From the NCBI RefSeq assembly GCF_003073175.1, contig NZ_QBBX01000005.1, forward strand, positions 151,644 through 215,643: 64,000 bases of DNA, read 5' to 3'. Numbering within the stretch: position 1 is the first letter of the stretch; the number at the start of each line of letters is the position of its first letter. The stretch is from Peribacillus acanthi. GTDB taxonomy: Bacteria > Bacillota > Bacilli > Bacillales > DSM-1321. Shown piece by piece: positions 1 through 8,619 of the stretch. The notes under the pieces were generated by a model. It saw only the letters and a program-made list of their open reading frames with translations. It did no database searches and was not told the origin of the DNA. The position numbers were made by a program, and so were the translations under genes.

Positions 1-4
1 ATCT

Positions 5-262
5 TTATTTCGAGGAAAAAGGCATTCTGTCTAATAAACTAAGGATTACTATAATCATCCCTATAGGAATAATGTATAGTTCGAGTCTTCCAACAATGAA
101 TTTTCCAAATTCAGTGAGAGTATGGCCAGTGGTTAACATATTCAAATAACCAATGCAGCTTACCGCTCCTGAAACTGCCATTCCACTTCCAATAAATATT
201 GATAAAACACGAACTATATAATATAAGATAGACTCAATTAACCCATCGTCTTTCCGTGTCAC
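5..262 (-). CDS. Small membrane protein of unknown function
   Basis: An 85-residue protein that I do not recognise. It starts with GTG at 262, placed 7 bases after a clear AGGAGGT ribosome binding site; an ATG overlapping that spot (264-262) runs into a stop at once, so GTG is the likely start. Two hydrophobic stretches, about residues 11-42 and 58-77, predict two membrane passes with a short polar link between them. It follows the app operon on the same strand but is separated from it by the terminator at 359-397, so it is probably its own unit. In B. subtilis the place after appC is taken by yjbA, to which this short protein bears no resemblance that I can see. Confidence 0.6.
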   Translation of the reverse strand: MTRKDDGLIESILYYIVRVLSIFIGSGMAVSGAVSCIGYLNMLTTGHTLTEFGKFIVGRLELYIIPIGMIIVILSLLDRMPFSSK

Positions 263-358
263 ATGGACTACCTCCTACATGTTTTCTTTCCTGTTTCTTC
301 TTATTTATATATGCCAAAATCAAGGTGAAAAGTACAAGCCTTTTAGCAAGACACAAAA

Positions 359-397
359 AAATAAAATCCACCTCAAGTGGAGAGATGGATTTTATTT
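359..397 (-). terminator. Rho-independent terminator of the app operon
   Basis: A 12-bp inverted repeat (AAATAAAATCCA at 359-370 with TGGATTTTATTT at 386-397) overlaps the appC stop codon and is followed on the minus strand by a run of T. It closes the appDFABC transcript. Confidence 0.75.
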
Positions 398-1312
398 AGC
401 AGATTTAGGATTAAATGCATCCTTTAAACCTTCACCAATAAAGTTAATGGAAAGTATAACTAGTGTTAAAACAGTAGCAGGAGGAATCCAAATCCACCAT
501 TTATTCGCCAATACATCCGGACTTCTTGCTTCTTGTACCATGTTACCCCATGTTGGAATGGTCATAGGTACTCCAAAACCAAGATAGCTAAGACCTGTTT
601 CAGCAACGATCATAACAGCCATTAAGATTGTTGCTTGTACGATGATGGTTGATAAAACGTTCGGTAAAAGGTGCTTTACAATGACTTTGAATGAATTACA
701 ACCAATAGAGATAGCAGCTAGGATGTATTCATTTTCTTTCTCCGCCATGACTTTACTTCGAATTAACCTTGCTGTACTCGTCCAACCAAGAATACTAATG
801 ACGAGAATCAATGTTCCGACTCCAGATTCCACAAAAATCGATCTAATTACGATAACTAAAAGGATGAATGGGAATGTCATGACGAAATCGGTAAATCTCA
901 TTAATGCTCCATCTATAAAGCCACCGAAGTACCCTGAAACTGAACCTACGATTGTTCCAGTGATAATCACAAGTGCAGTGATGGATATAGCTAGTTTTAA
1001 AGAAGTTTGGCCACCATGTAGAATACGAGGCCAAATTTCTCTTCCAGATTTATCTGTTCCGAGGAAAAATTCAGATGAAGGCTCTTTACTAATTTGTGTT
1101 AACTTAATTTTAGCTGTTTCCTCAACTGGTACCGTTAACGGTTCAGCAAGTGCGCATAAGGCGACCACAGTTAAAAAGAATAGTAAACTGACCATTGCAA
1201 TTTTATTTTTCAAGAAACGTCTACGAGCAATAGCCCATGGAGATTGACTTTTTCTTGGTTTAGTATGCTTAATGTCAGCTGTTTTGTTACGGGTTGATAA
1301 CGTTGGTTCCAT
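392..1312 (-). CDS. appC: Oligopeptide ABC transporter permease AppC
   Basis: Second inner-membrane permease of a peptide importer (OppC/DppC family), 306 residues. A basic N-terminus is followed by a first membrane helix at about residues 38-57, the OppC-type motif LGTDKSGR at 84-91, and further helices from residue 105 on. The EAA loop that docks on the ATPases lies near residues 195-215 (EYILAAISIG). It begins 14 bases after appB and ends the operon at a terminator. The gene order D-F-A-B-C on the minus strand is that of the B. subtilis app operon rather than opp (A-B-C-D-F), which is why I use the app names. Substrates are oligopeptides imported as nutrients or signals; exact specificity cannot be read from sequence. 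Confidence 0.9.
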   Translation of the reverse strand: MEPTLSTRNKTADIKHTKPRKSQSPWAIARRRFLKNKIAMVSLLFFLTVVALCALAEPLTVPVEETAKIKLTQISKEPSSEFFLGTDKSGREIWPRILHGGQTSLKLAISITALVIITGTIVGSVSGYFGGFIDGALMRFTDFVMTFPFILLVIVIRSIFVESGVGTLILVISILGWTSTARLIRSKVMAEKENEYILAAISIGCNSFKVIVKHLLPNVLSTIIVQATILMAVMIVAETGLSYLGFGVPMTIPTWGNMVQEARSPDVLANKWWIWIPPATVLTLVILSINFIGEGLKDAFNPKSAK

Positions 1313-1326
1313 TTACACTCACCTGC

Positions 1327-2292
1327 CTAACCTAAACGAATTCGTGGATCTACTAAACCGTATAGTAAATCTGCAATTAAATTTCCAATGAGGGTCAATA
1401 TTGTAAGCATCATTGTAACAGCCATCATTACAGAATAATCGCGGGCATTAACTGATTCTACGAATAGAGAGCCAACACCAGGATATGTAAAGATCGATTC
1501 AATAATTACTGCTCCACCAAAGATATTGGCTATGTCAAAACCAAGTAATGTTACGATTGGAATGACTGAGTTTCTTAAAATATGTTTATTGAAGATAGTA
1601 GATTCGCTAGTACCCTTAGCTCTTGCAGTACGTACATAATCTTTCCTAGCACTTTCAATCATGTCATTACGTAAGAACTGAGTATATGATGCAGTGGACA
1701 TTGCACCTAATACAAGTGCAGGTAGTAATGTATGCTTAAGTTTGTCCAGATAATAACCAAAAGTGCCTATTTCTGAATCAAAGCTTACACTTCCACTTGC
1801 AGGTACCCAACCTAACTTAATTGCAAAAACGTAGATAACAACTAAGGCAGCAACAAAGCTTGGAATAGCTAGTGCTAAATAGTTAATGGCCGATATCCCA
1901 TAATCACCTACAGAATAAGCATGTCTACCTGAGTATCTTCCCATTAAGAATGCAAGCATATAAGTTATCATTAAAGACATGATGCCAAGTAAAATCGTGT
2001 TTGGTAAGCGAGATGCTACCAGTTCAGATACTTCCCTTTTGTGTATAAAAGAATCCCCAAAATCTCCTTTTACGACTCCGCCCATCCATCTAAAATATTG
2101 CACATAGATTGGATCATTAAGTCCCATCTTTTCACGCATATCTTCAATGTATTCTGGATCTGAATTAAGAGGGTCGATTTTGCCAGTAAGGGCATCCCCT
2201 GGCATCATTTTGGCCAGGGAAAATACCACTACTGAGATAAGGATAATCAAAGGAATCATACCTAATATTCTACGAAGTGTATATTGCAGCAT
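1327..2292 (-). CDS. appB: Oligopeptide ABC transporter permease AppB
   Basis: First permease of the peptide importer, 321 residues, OppB/DppB family. It opens with MLQYTLRRILGMIPLIIL, the usual N-terminal helix of this family, followed by a long extracytoplasmic region with the PGDAL and DPIYVQYFRW segments typical of OppB. The EAA coupling loop is near residues 215-245 (YVRTARAKG followed by HILRN). It lies 36 bases after appA and 14 before appC, so it is cotranscribed. It pairs with AppC to form the channel energised by AppD and AppF. Confidence 0.92.
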   Translation of the reverse strand: MLQYTLRRILGMIPLIILISVVVFSLAKMMPGDALTGKIDPLNSDPEYIEDMREKMGLNDPIYVQYFRWMGGVVKGDFGDSFIHKREVSELVASRLPNTILLGIMSLMITYMLAFLMGRYSGRHAYSVGDYGISAINYLALAIPSFVAALVVIYVFAIKLGWVPASGSVSFDSEIGTFGYYLDKLKHTLLPALVLGAMSTASYTQFLRNDMIESARKDYVRTARAKGTSESTIFNKHILRNSVIPIVTLLGFDIANIFGGAVIIESIFTYPGVGSLFVESVNARDYSVMMAVTMMLTILTLIGNLIADLLYGLVDPRIRLG

Positions 2293-2328
2293 TCGGCATT
2301 CTCCTTATCAAGAAAACTTTCTAATCTA

Positions 2329-4050
2329 TTACTCAGTTACGCTCCATAAGTGGAAATCATCAGTTCCAAGTGGAGTAACTTTTACGTTTTGTACACGTTT
2401 GTTGATTGCCCATGGATCTTCACGTTGCTCGAAGAAGATTACAGGAAGCTCTTCGTTGACAAGTTTTTGCCACTCGAAGTAAACATTTTTACGGTGTTCC
2501 ATAACATCTGTGCCATCAGTTGGGAATTGAACACCCTTCTTGATTAGCTCATCAGATTCAGCAGAGAACCATCTCCACATATTCCACTTGTCAGTGGATA
2601 ACCAAATACCAGATGGATCTGGGTCATTTGAAAGTCCCCATGCACCCATGAATGTTTCAACTGATGGATCGTCTTTTTCGATTGTGTCATAGAATAGGTT
2701 GAAGTCTTTTAATGCTCCACCATTAATTTTTGCATTGATACCGATTTCTTGCCAAGATTGAACGATGAATTGTGCACGTGCTTCAGAAGTTTCAGCACCA
2801 CTCATAGCATCAAAGTTAACTGTGAATGGTTTGCCATTTGGATCTTCAACGAATCCATCGCCATCTTTATCTTTGAATCCAGCTTCGTCTAGTAATTTCT
2901 TAGCTTTTTCTACATCGTACTCATATGTGTTAATTTGATCGTCACCAATTTTCGCCCAAGAAACTGATGGGAATGGAACGTTTAACGGCTGTCCAAGTCC
3001 GCTAGCAAAAGATTCGATGAATGCTTCACGATTTAAAGCGTGAGCCATTGCATGACGTAGGTTTTTGTTTTGGAACTTCTTGTTATCAGATACTACTACA
3101 CCTTTTTTAGTGTCATAATGACCCCAGTCAAAGCCGATATAGCTGTAAGAAAGAGCTGGAGTTGTTACAGCGTTTACGTTTTCAAGTTTAGAAATATTTT
3201 CCCATTGATCTTTTGGTGCTTCGATAATATCGATTTCACCGTTTTCAATAAGACCTTGCGCTAAAGCACCATCAACGATTTTGTAAACAACAGCATCCAA
3301 TTTCGGTTTACCTTGCCAGTAATCGTCGTTGCGTACTAGCTCAACGCTTTCACCTGGTACGATTTTAGAAACTTTGAATGGTCCAACCCCGATTGGAGTT
3401 TTACGGATTTGGTCAGCATCTACTAATTCTTTAGCAGAGATGTCGCCATAGTAGTGTTTTGGTTCTGGAATAGACCAGATATTGTCAATTACGTTGATAG
3501 AAGGCTCTGTTAGAGTAACTTCTACTGTGTAAGGATCTACGACTTTAATACCTTCGATTTTGTCAGCTTTACCATCTTTGTACTCTTGAGCACCTTTGAT
3601 CATAGCTACGTTAGCAAAACGAGGGCCTTCGTATGTAGGATCAGCGATTAGGTACCAAGCATACTCCATGTCTTCCATAGTTAACTCTTCACCATCATGC
3701 CATTTAACGCCTTCTTTAAGCTTAAACGTAAGCTTCATTTTATCTTCAGAGATTTCCCAAGTAGCCAAGTTAGGCTCAGATTGAAGCTCATCATTTACTG
3801 AGAATAAACCTTCGTGCATGAATTGAAGGATGTTTGCATCATCTTCTCCTTCATAGAATGCGTAAGATAATACGCCTTTAAATGGTTGTGTATAACCGAA
3901 TGTAACTCTTCCACCTTCAACAGGCTTCTTTTCTTCTGATTTTGCTGGATCTTTTTTAGTAGTTGTTGTTTTTTCTCCGCCCGAGCATGCAGCAAGGAAC
4001 ATTGATAAAACAAGCATAATGGACGCTAGCCAAAACGCTTTCTTTTTCAT
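2329..4050 (-). CDS. appA: Oligopeptide-binding lipoprotein AppA
   Basis: Extracellular substrate-binding protein of the peptide importer (SBP_bac_5 family), 573 residues. The N-terminus is a lipoprotein signal peptide with lipobox L-A-A-C and the lipidated cysteine at residue 22, followed by a flexible Ser/Thr/Lys/Glu-rich linker to about residue 45. The body shows family features such as the WHDGEELTMEDMEYAW stretch. It sits 41 bases after appF, so binding protein, ATPases and permeases are produced together. In B. subtilis AppA binds tetra- and pentapeptides; that range is inferred here only from synteny. Confidence 0.92.
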   Translation of the reverse strand: MKKKAFWLASIMLVLSMFLAACSGGEKTTTTKKDPAKSEEKKPVEGGRVTFGYTQPFKGVLSYAFYEGEDDANILQFMHEGLFSVNDELQSEPNLATWEISEDKMKLTFKLKEGVKWHDGEELTMEDMEYAWYLIADPTYEGPRFANVAMIKGAQEYKDGKADKIEGIKVVDPYTVEVTLTEPSINVIDNIWSIPEPKHYYGDISAKELVDADQIRKTPIGVGPFKVSKIVPGESVELVRNDDYWQGKPKLDAVVYKIVDGALAQGLIENGEIDIIEAPKDQWENISKLENVNAVTTPALSYSYIGFDWGHYDTKKGVVVSDNKKFQNKNLRHAMAHALNREAFIESFASGLGQPLNVPFPSVSWAKIGDDQINTYEYDVEKAKKLLDEAGFKDKDGDGFVEDPNGKPFTVNFDAMSGAETSEARAQFIVQSWQEIGINAKINGGALKDFNLFYDTIEKDDPSVETFMGAWGLSNDPDPSGIWLSTDKWNMWRWFSAESDELIKKGVQFPTDGTDVMEHRKNVYFEWQKLVNEELPVIFFEQREDPWAINKRVQNVKVTPLGTDDFHLWSVTE

Positions 4051-4091
4051 TTGTTTCCCCCCAAATCGTATGATTTTAATTTAAAGACTTA

Positions 4092-5105
4092 CTAGTTATA
4101 TAAGTGACAAGCAACTCTCTGCCCAGGCTTCACCTCCCTTAAAGCTGGCTTAACCTGAGAACATTCCGGCATCGCAACTGGACACCTTGGATGGAATGGA
4201 CAACCAGATGGAGGATTAATTGGACTTGGGACATCGCCTTCAAGTACAATTCGTTCCTTCTTCTTTCTTGGATCCGGTTCAGGAATAGCTGATATTAATG
4301 CTTTTGTATAAGGATGAAGCGGATCGTCATAAATGGACTTCTTATCCGCGATTTCCACTAGGTTTCCTAGATACATAACCCCGATTCGATCACTCATATG
4401 TTTAACAACACTTAAATCATGGGCAATAAATAGGTAGGTCAAGCCAAATTCATCTTGTAATTCTCTAAGTAGATTCAAAACTTGAGATTGCACTGAAACA
4501 TCGAGTGCCGAAACAGGTTCGTCGGCAATGATTAGCTTCGGCCTTAGAGCTAGTGCTCTTGCAATACCAATACGTTGCCTTTGACCTCCGGAGAATTCAT
4601 GTGCATATTTGTAATAGGCATCCTCTGGGAGACCAACTTTTCCAAGAAGTTCCATTACTTCATCCTTCAATTCAGCCTTGCTCTTGTTCGTAAAATTACG
4701 GATTGGTTCAGAAACAATGTCACCGACCATCTGAGTAGGGTTCAAGGATGCATATGGGTCTTGGAAAACCATTTGTATATCTTTTCGGATATTTCGAAGG
4801 GTAGATCCACCAATTTTTGTGATGTCTTTTCCATCAAATAGGATTGTGCCATCTGTTGGTTTCAATAATCTTAGCAATGTTCTACCAGCAGTCGATTTAC
4901 CACAACCTGACTCACCCACGAGCCCTAATGTTTCTCCTTTATTAATTTCAAAGGAGATGTCATCTACTGCCTTCACCATACCGATTACTTTTCTTAAAAA
5001 CCCTCCCTTAACAGGGTAATAGGTTTTAAGATTTTTAACTTCTAGAAGCTTTTCTGACGATTTGTTTCCAGAACTGTTCTTGTCCTTTACTTCAGTAACG
5101 CTCAT
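4092..5105 (-). CDS. appF: Oligopeptide ABC transporter ATPase AppF
   Basis: Cytoplasmic ATP-binding subunit, 337 residues. Walker [10 protein letters not shown] at 64-72, the ABC signature (SGGQRQR) near residue 170, Walker B LIIADEP shortly after, and a switch histidine (FIAHD). The C-terminal oligopeptide-transporter domain carries the Cys-rich stretch CPFHPRC...MPEC...VACHL seen in OppD/OppF proteins, which can hold an iron-sulfur cluster in some homologues. Start and appD stop overlap by one base, indicating translational coupling. It forms a heterodimer with AppD. Confidence 0.92.
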   Translation of the reverse strand: MSVTEVKDKNSSGNKSSEKLLEVKNLKTYYPVKGGFLRKVIGMVKAVDDISFEINKGETLGLVGESGCGKSTAGRTLLRLLKPTDGTILFDGKDITKIGGSTLRNIRKDIQMVFQDPYASLNPTQMVGDIVSEPIRNFTNKSKAELKDEVMELLGKVGLPEDAYYKYAHEFSGGQRQRIGIARALALRPKLIIADEPVSALDVSVQSQVLNLLRELQDEFGLTYLFIAHDLSVVKHMSDRIGVMYLGNLVEIADKKSIYDDPLHPYTKALISAIPEPDPRKKKERIVLEGDVPSPINPPSGCPFHPRCPVAMPECSQVKPALREVKPGQRVACHLYN

Positions 5106-6127
5106 TATGTATGCACCTCAGCCTTCGGTTTACTAGATTCATATAGTAAGCATGCCACTTCATGGCCAGGCTCGTTTTCAGCTAGTAGAGGTGAGATTGT
5201 ACGACATTCACTCATTGCTGAAGGACATCTATCCACAAATCGACAGCCTTGTTTAGGCATGTTTTTTAATGAAGGGACGATTCCTTTTATGGATGCTAAC
5301 TCTTCAACTTCTTCATCAAGTTTTGGTATCGATCCCATCAAGAGTTTCGTATATGGATGTTTTGGGTTATAAAATAGAGCGTCAACGGTTGTGCTCTCTA
5401 CAACCTTACCTGCATACATTACGATGACGTCATCACACATTTCGGCTACAACGCCTAAATCATGCGTGATAAGGATTACAGACATATCATTCACTTGTTG
5501 AATTTCCTTTAACAGTTCCAGAATCTGAGCTTGAACTGTTACATCAAGTGCAGTTGTAGGTTCATCCGCAATAAGCAATTTTGGTTGGCAGGCAATTGCC
5601 ATCGCGATCATGACCCTTTGTCTCATACCACCTGACAGTTGATGTGGATATTCATCTACAATTTGTTCTGCTCTTGATATTCCTACGCTTTTCAAAAGTT
5701 TGACGCAACGGTCTCTTGCTTCTCTTTTAGAAATCTTTTCATGGTTGAAAAGTACTTCCATCAATTGAAAACCGATTGTAAAAACGGGATTTAAAGAAGT
5801 CATAGGTTCTTGGAAGATCATTGAAACATCTTTTCCTCGAATCTTATTAATCTCTTTATCTGATAATCCTTCAATATTTCTTCCTTGGAACTTGATTTCC
5901 CCATTACGGACCTTACCAGTGCCTTTTGGAAGCAATTGCATAATAGATAGAGACATTACACTTTTTCCACAACCAGATTCACCAACAATACCGATAACTT
6001 GTTTAGGCTTAACCTTAAAAGAGACATTATCAACTGCATTATAGTACTCACCCTCAATAAGAAAACCAGTTTCTAGATTTTTCACTTCAAGAAGTGGTTC
6101 TTCTTTTGTGGAACGGTAATTTGGCAT
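5105..6127 (-). CDS. appD: Oligopeptide ABC transporter ATPase AppD
   Basis: First gene of the app operon, 340 residues. Walker A GESGCGKS, signature LSGGMRQR, Walker [13 protein letters not shown] and switch LITHDLG are all intact; the C-terminal oligo_HPY domain has the cysteine set [15 protein letters not shown]...VACLLY. The ATG at 6127 is preceded by AAGGGGTGA. Upstream are a strong SigA-like promoter (6226-6254), a CodY-like box and a palindrome in the leader, so the whole operon is probably under nutritional control. Confidence 0.92.
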   Translation of the reverse strand: MPNYRSTKEEPLLEVKNLETGFLIEGEYYNAVDNVSFKVKPKQVIGIVGESGCGKSVMSLSIMQLLPKGTGKVRNGEIKFQGRNIEGLSDKEINKIRGKDVSMIFQEPMTSLNPVFTIGFQLMEVLFNHEKISKREARDRCVKLLKSVGISRAEQIVDEYPHQLSGGMRQRVMIAMAIACQPKLLIADEPTTALDVTVQAQILELLKEIQQVNDMSVILITHDLGVVAEMCDDVIVMYAGKVVESTTVDALFYNPKHPYTKLLMGSIPKLDEEVEELASIKGIVPSLKNMPKQGCRFVDRCPSAMSECRTISPLLAENEPGHEVACLLYESSKPKAEVHT

Positions 6128-6150
6128 GACGTCACCCCTTAAATCTACAG

Positions 6151-6177
6151 TACTCTTATTTAACTAAATTAAGAGTA
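6151..6177. promoter_or_regulatory. Palindrome in the app leader
   Basis: TACTCTTA (6151-6158) and TAAGAGTA (6170-6177) form an 8-bp inverted repeat in the untranslated leader of appD, about 25 bases before the start codon. It could be an operator or an mRNA 5' hairpin. On the plus strand a T run follows it, but no plus-strand transcript is known here. Confidence 0.4.
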
Positions 6178-6193
6178 TTTTTTTAATAGTTAT

Positions 6194-6208
6194 TATTTTC
6201 TGTAAATT
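6194..6208. promoter_or_regulatory. CodY-box-like site of the app operon
   Basis: TATTTTCTGTAAATT differs at two positions from the CodY consensus AATTTTCWGAAAATT. It sits just downstream of the predicted transcription start of appD, where CodY would block transcription in rich medium. The B. subtilis app operon is reported to be CodY-regulated, which fits. Confidence 0.5.
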
Positions 6209-6225
6209 CATTATATTTTAATGAA

Positions 6226-6254
6226 ATAATATTACAAACTTTTTACATTTTCAA
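6226..6254 (-). promoter_or_regulatory. SigA-type promoter of appDFABC
   Basis: On the minus strand TTGAAA (-35, 6254-6249), a 17-base spacer and TATTAT (-10, 6231-6226), each one base from consensus. It is the only good promoter seen between yjaZ and appD. Confidence 0.65.
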
Positions 6255-6310
6255 GCTATTTTTTACTTTTTTTACATGATATGTTGGGAAAAATGTTTAG
6301 ATTTGAATAA

Positions 6311-6334
6311 AAAACCTTGATACATCAAGGTTTT
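6311..6334 (-). terminator. Terminator of yjaZ
   Basis: Perfect 10-bp stem (AAAACCTTGA/TCAAGGTTTT) with a 4-base loop, overlapping the yjaZ stop codon and followed by T residues on the minus strand. It insulates the app promoter from yjaZ transcription. Confidence 0.75.
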
Positions 6335-7107
6335 TCTCGTTTTTTTTCGTAAGTATTTCGAAAGATGTCAGAAGTCACAGAAAATGACATTTTGGTAGAA
6401 TAATGATGAATTGAATAATATTCTTTTACTAAGTAATAGCCAATACAATAACCTAGCAAGGCAGGGTATCCATTTTTTCCATACATAATAGCTTCATGTA
6501 ATTTTTCATGTTTTTGAATAGTCAAATTTTCTTTTATATGTTTTTCCCATAACTTGTTTACTTCGCTTTCTTGATAGATAGAAGTCCACTTTGCCGTATA
6601 CCGTTCGCCTAATATTTGGTTGACTGTATATTCTGCTAACCCCTCCATGATGAGGGAATCTAACAATGACATTTCTTTAGCAGGCTTCGTCATCTTATTT
6701 AATCGGTTTACATGATGATATTCGTGAATCATTATGGCTTCTAATTCTTTAACTTCCACATTAGGTGAAAGGAAAAGAATCATTTTATCCTTAAAAGCGA
6801 TTCCTAACTTACGCTCGCCTCGGATGAATAATGAAGCTGATTTAATTGGGAATAGATAAATTGGAATGTCTACTCCACTCCATTGGATCTTGTAGTTCTG
6901 AAAAATTTTTTCAGCTTCCGCCCACAGAGATCTATCAACCATTTTACGGAAATCTTCCTCAGATTTTTTACCACCCCGAAACATTCCTTGATTTTGTAGG
7001 TATTGATGTAGCTTTTCAACATCATCTTCTTGGAATGCATCTAATAGTAATTTTGTTATTTCAATAGGATTGTCTGCATGTTTTTCCAGCCATTCTTTCG
7101 TATCCAC
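6325..7107 (-). CDS. yjaZ: YjaZ, putative zinc-dependent protease (DUF2268)
   Basis: A 260-residue protein matching B. subtilis YjaZ in position (between fabF and appD) and in type. The motif HEYHH around residue 129 fits the HExxH zinc-binding signature of the DUF2268 predicted metalloproteases, and a glutamate-rich stretch (MEGLAEY) about 25 residues later could supply the third ligand. No signal peptide is evident. Translation starts at a GTG at 7107; the best Shine-Dalgarno (GAGGTG) lies unusually far upstream (about 14 bases), so translation may be weak or the start may be misassigned. Substrate and role are unknown. Confidence 0.75.
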   Translation of the reverse strand: MDTKEWLEKHADNPIEITKLLLDAFQEDDVEKLHQYLQNQGMFRGGKKSEEDFRKMVDRSLWAEAEKIFQNYKIQWSGVDIPIYLFPIKSASLFIRGERKLGIAFKDKMILFLSPNVEVKELEAIMIHEYHHVNRLNKMTKPAKEMSLLDSLIMEGLAEYTVNQILGERYTAKWTSIYQESEVNKLWEKHIKENLTIQKHEKLHEAIMYGKNGYPALLGYCIGYYLVKEYYSIHHYSTKMSFSVTSDIFRNTYEKKREKP

Positions 7108-7461
7108 TACCCCACTTAGGTCACCTCTTTGATGAATATTTGCTGAGATAGTCTATGCAAAGTGGGAAACAGTGGAACCTGCTAAAACAGACATACAATG
7201 GATTATATGCTTGTACCTATTCTAAAAGTCCAACATAACCATTCTAATTTCTTCCATTTATCAAAGCTTCTTGATAAGTTTGTTTCTTTTTGATGTAAAT
7301 TACCTATGACACTACCTGAAAAAAACAATAGATAACAGGGGGAAGCTACAAGCCTAAGCGTAGGTATTGGCCTATTTTCATTTATCCTTTATTCCTGAAA
7401 TTGGCTACTATGTCTCCTTAATTCTTCGCTGCCAATTTATACTTTGTGAAAGAAAAATAAA
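7108..7461. other. Intergenic region upstream of yjaZ, no gene seen
   Basis: About 350 bases between the yjaZ start and the first hairpin of the repeat block. No ORF with a ribosome binding site, RNA gene or good promoter stood out. It is ordinary AT-rich sequence, probably the yjaZ promoter region. Confidence 0.5.
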
Positions 7462-7485
7462 AAACGAAGGCGTTAGCCTTCGTTT
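7462..7485 (-). terminator. Hairpin/terminator, left member of outer inverted pair
   Basis: AAACGAAGGC-GTTA-GCCTTCGTTT, 10-bp perfect stem with a long T run on the minus strand. The same hairpin occurs next to fabF at 8620-8645. Originally it probably terminated leftward transcription from fabF. Confidence 0.65.
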
Positions 7486-7486
7486 C

Positions 7487-7530
7487 AGACTGTAGACAAA
7501 CTCGTAAAAATACGAGTTTGTCTACAGTCT
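7487..7530. repeat. 20-bp perfect hairpin beside the IS relic
   Basis: AGACTGTAGACAAACTCGTA (7487-7506), loop AAAA, and its exact complement at 7511-7530. Its outer part (TTTGTCTACAGTCTGAAACGAAGGC, read on the minus strand) recurs with two changes on the plus strand at 8607-8630, giving an outer inverted repeat round the IS relic. Confidence 0.7.
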
Positions 7531-7566
7531 TTCTTCAATTAAAATAATTTATATACTAGATAATCC

Positions 7567-7696
7567 GTTGATTTCCGTTCCGGGCGAACGCTTTCCGCGG
7601 GGTGTGACTTGAGCCTCCTCAGTCGCTATGCTCCTTGCGGGGTCTCAAGCTTCACACTACTCCTGCAGGAGTCGTCACCCTCCACTCCAATCAACT
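7567..7696. repeat. Left 130-bp inverted end of the IS1182 relic
   Basis: GC-rich 130-bp block, inverted relative to 8411-8540. Internally it contains a hairpin (GTGTGACTTGAG ... CTCAAGCTTCACAC). A third, solo copy of the family lies at 61804-61929. Confidence 0.7.
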
Positions 7697-7731
7697 AGTA
7701 ACCGGTTAAAATAGAAGAGGTGACGTACAAA

Positions 7732-8387
7732 ATGATGACGAGAAACCAATCAAATGAACGAGAACAATTAGAAATGTTGGCGATTGATCAACTTGTGCCT
7801 GATGACCATTTAGTACGAAAAATTGAGGCAACGATTGATTTTACCTTTATCTATCCATTGGTTGAAAAGCTGTATTCTGAGCTCGGTCGTCCAAGTATTG
7901 ATCCAGTAGTCTTGTTTAAAATGGTATTCATCCAATACATATCTGGCATACGTTCTATGCGCCAAACCATAAAAGAAATTGAAACAAACATGGCCTATCG
8001 GTGGTTTCTAGGATTTGGTTTCTACACAGAAGTCCCTCACTTCTCTACCTTCGGTAAAAATTATGTGCGTCGTTTTCTCGATACCGATGTGTTCGAGGAT
8101 ATCTTCTATTTCTATCGCAATGTACGGAAAGTAAAAACCATCAAAAACTTATACAACGTCATATTTGGGAAGCTTACTTAGAAGAGGCAGAACATCTACG
8201 TCACAACGATGTAATCAAACAGATATACGCGAAACGCAAGGAGACGGTTGAACGTGTTTTTGCAGATGCGAAAGAAAAGCATGGTATGCGATGGACAACC
8301 TTACGAGGTCTCAAAAAATTGTCTATGCAGCCGATGCTTACGTTTGCTGCCATGAATGTAAAGAAAATGGCAACTTGGACTTGGTAA
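7732..8387 (+). pseudogene. IS1182-family transposase, internal deletion and frameshift
   Basis: The ATG at 7732 follows GAGGTGA. The first roughly 140 codons match the N-terminal region of IS1182 transposases (PDDHLVRKIE, LYSELGRPSIDPVVLFKM, GIRSMRQTIKEI). Near 8155 the reading frame shifts by one, after which 77 codons encode the family's C-terminus (ETVERVFADAKEKHGMRWTT, ending MATWTW). Together this is about 220 codons against roughly 450-500 for a full enzyme, so the DDE catalytic core is missing. Surrounding inverted ends are kept. It is dead as a transposase. Confidence 0.85.
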
Positions 8388-8410
8388 CCTACTAGAGTGT
8401 GAGCCAAACT

Positions 8411-8540
8411 AGTTGATTGGAGTGGAGGGCGCTTGACTCCTGGGGGATTAGCAGGACAGGTGAGATCCCGCAGGAGCGTTAGCGACGAGGAAGCTCACCG
8501 CCTGCCCCCCGGAAAGCAAGTGCCTGGAGTGGAAATCAAC
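8411..8540. repeat. Right 130-bp inverted end of the IS1182 relic
   Basis: Mate of 7567-7696 in inverted orientation. Shared landmarks are AGTTGATTGGAGTGGAGGG at the inner edge, GACTCCTG, CCCGCAGGAG, CGGAAAGC and GGAAATCAAC at the outer edge. Confidence 0.7.
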
Positions 8541-8569
8541 GTATTTTACCCGCAATCCTATCCAAAAAT

Positions 8570-8611
8570 GACAAAAGACATCAAGATGGAGGCCTCTCGA
8601 TGTCTTTTGTC
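8570..8611 (-). terminator. Second terminator hairpin of fabF
   Basis: GACAAAAGACATC (8570-8582) pairs with GATGTCTTTTGTC (8599-8611), with GAGGCCTC in the loop. On the minus strand a T run follows (CATTTTTGG), so this hairpin looks like the functional fabF terminator. Confidence 0.7.
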
Positions 8612-8619
8612 GACAATCT

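Larger units (their letters stand above)
7567..8540 (+). mobile_element. Internally deleted IS1182-family element (relic)
   Basis: A 974-bp element bounded by 130-bp imperfect inverted repeats (7567-7696 and 8411-8540). The ends start GTTGATTTCC on the left and close with GGAAATCAAC on the right, and the inner edges share AGTTGATTGGAGTGGAGGG. Between them lies a transposase that has lost its centre and its reading frame. The ends are GC-rich, unlike the surroundings. It lies between fabF and yjaZ, which are adjacent in B. subtilis. With no intact transposase the element cannot move by itself, but the ends may still be acted on by a related enzyme elsewhere in the genome. I found no clear target duplication by eye. 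Confidence 0.75.

Noticed and set aside
642..1247. 201-codon plus-strand frame opposite appC
   Set aside because: It is antisense to the clearly coding appC, has no ribosome site and no recognisable family; a shadow frame.
7720..8181. Open frame of 153 codons as an intact gene
   Set aside because: Its sequence is the N-terminal part of an IS1182 transposase and the frame is lost at the deletion joint; listed as a pseudogene instead.
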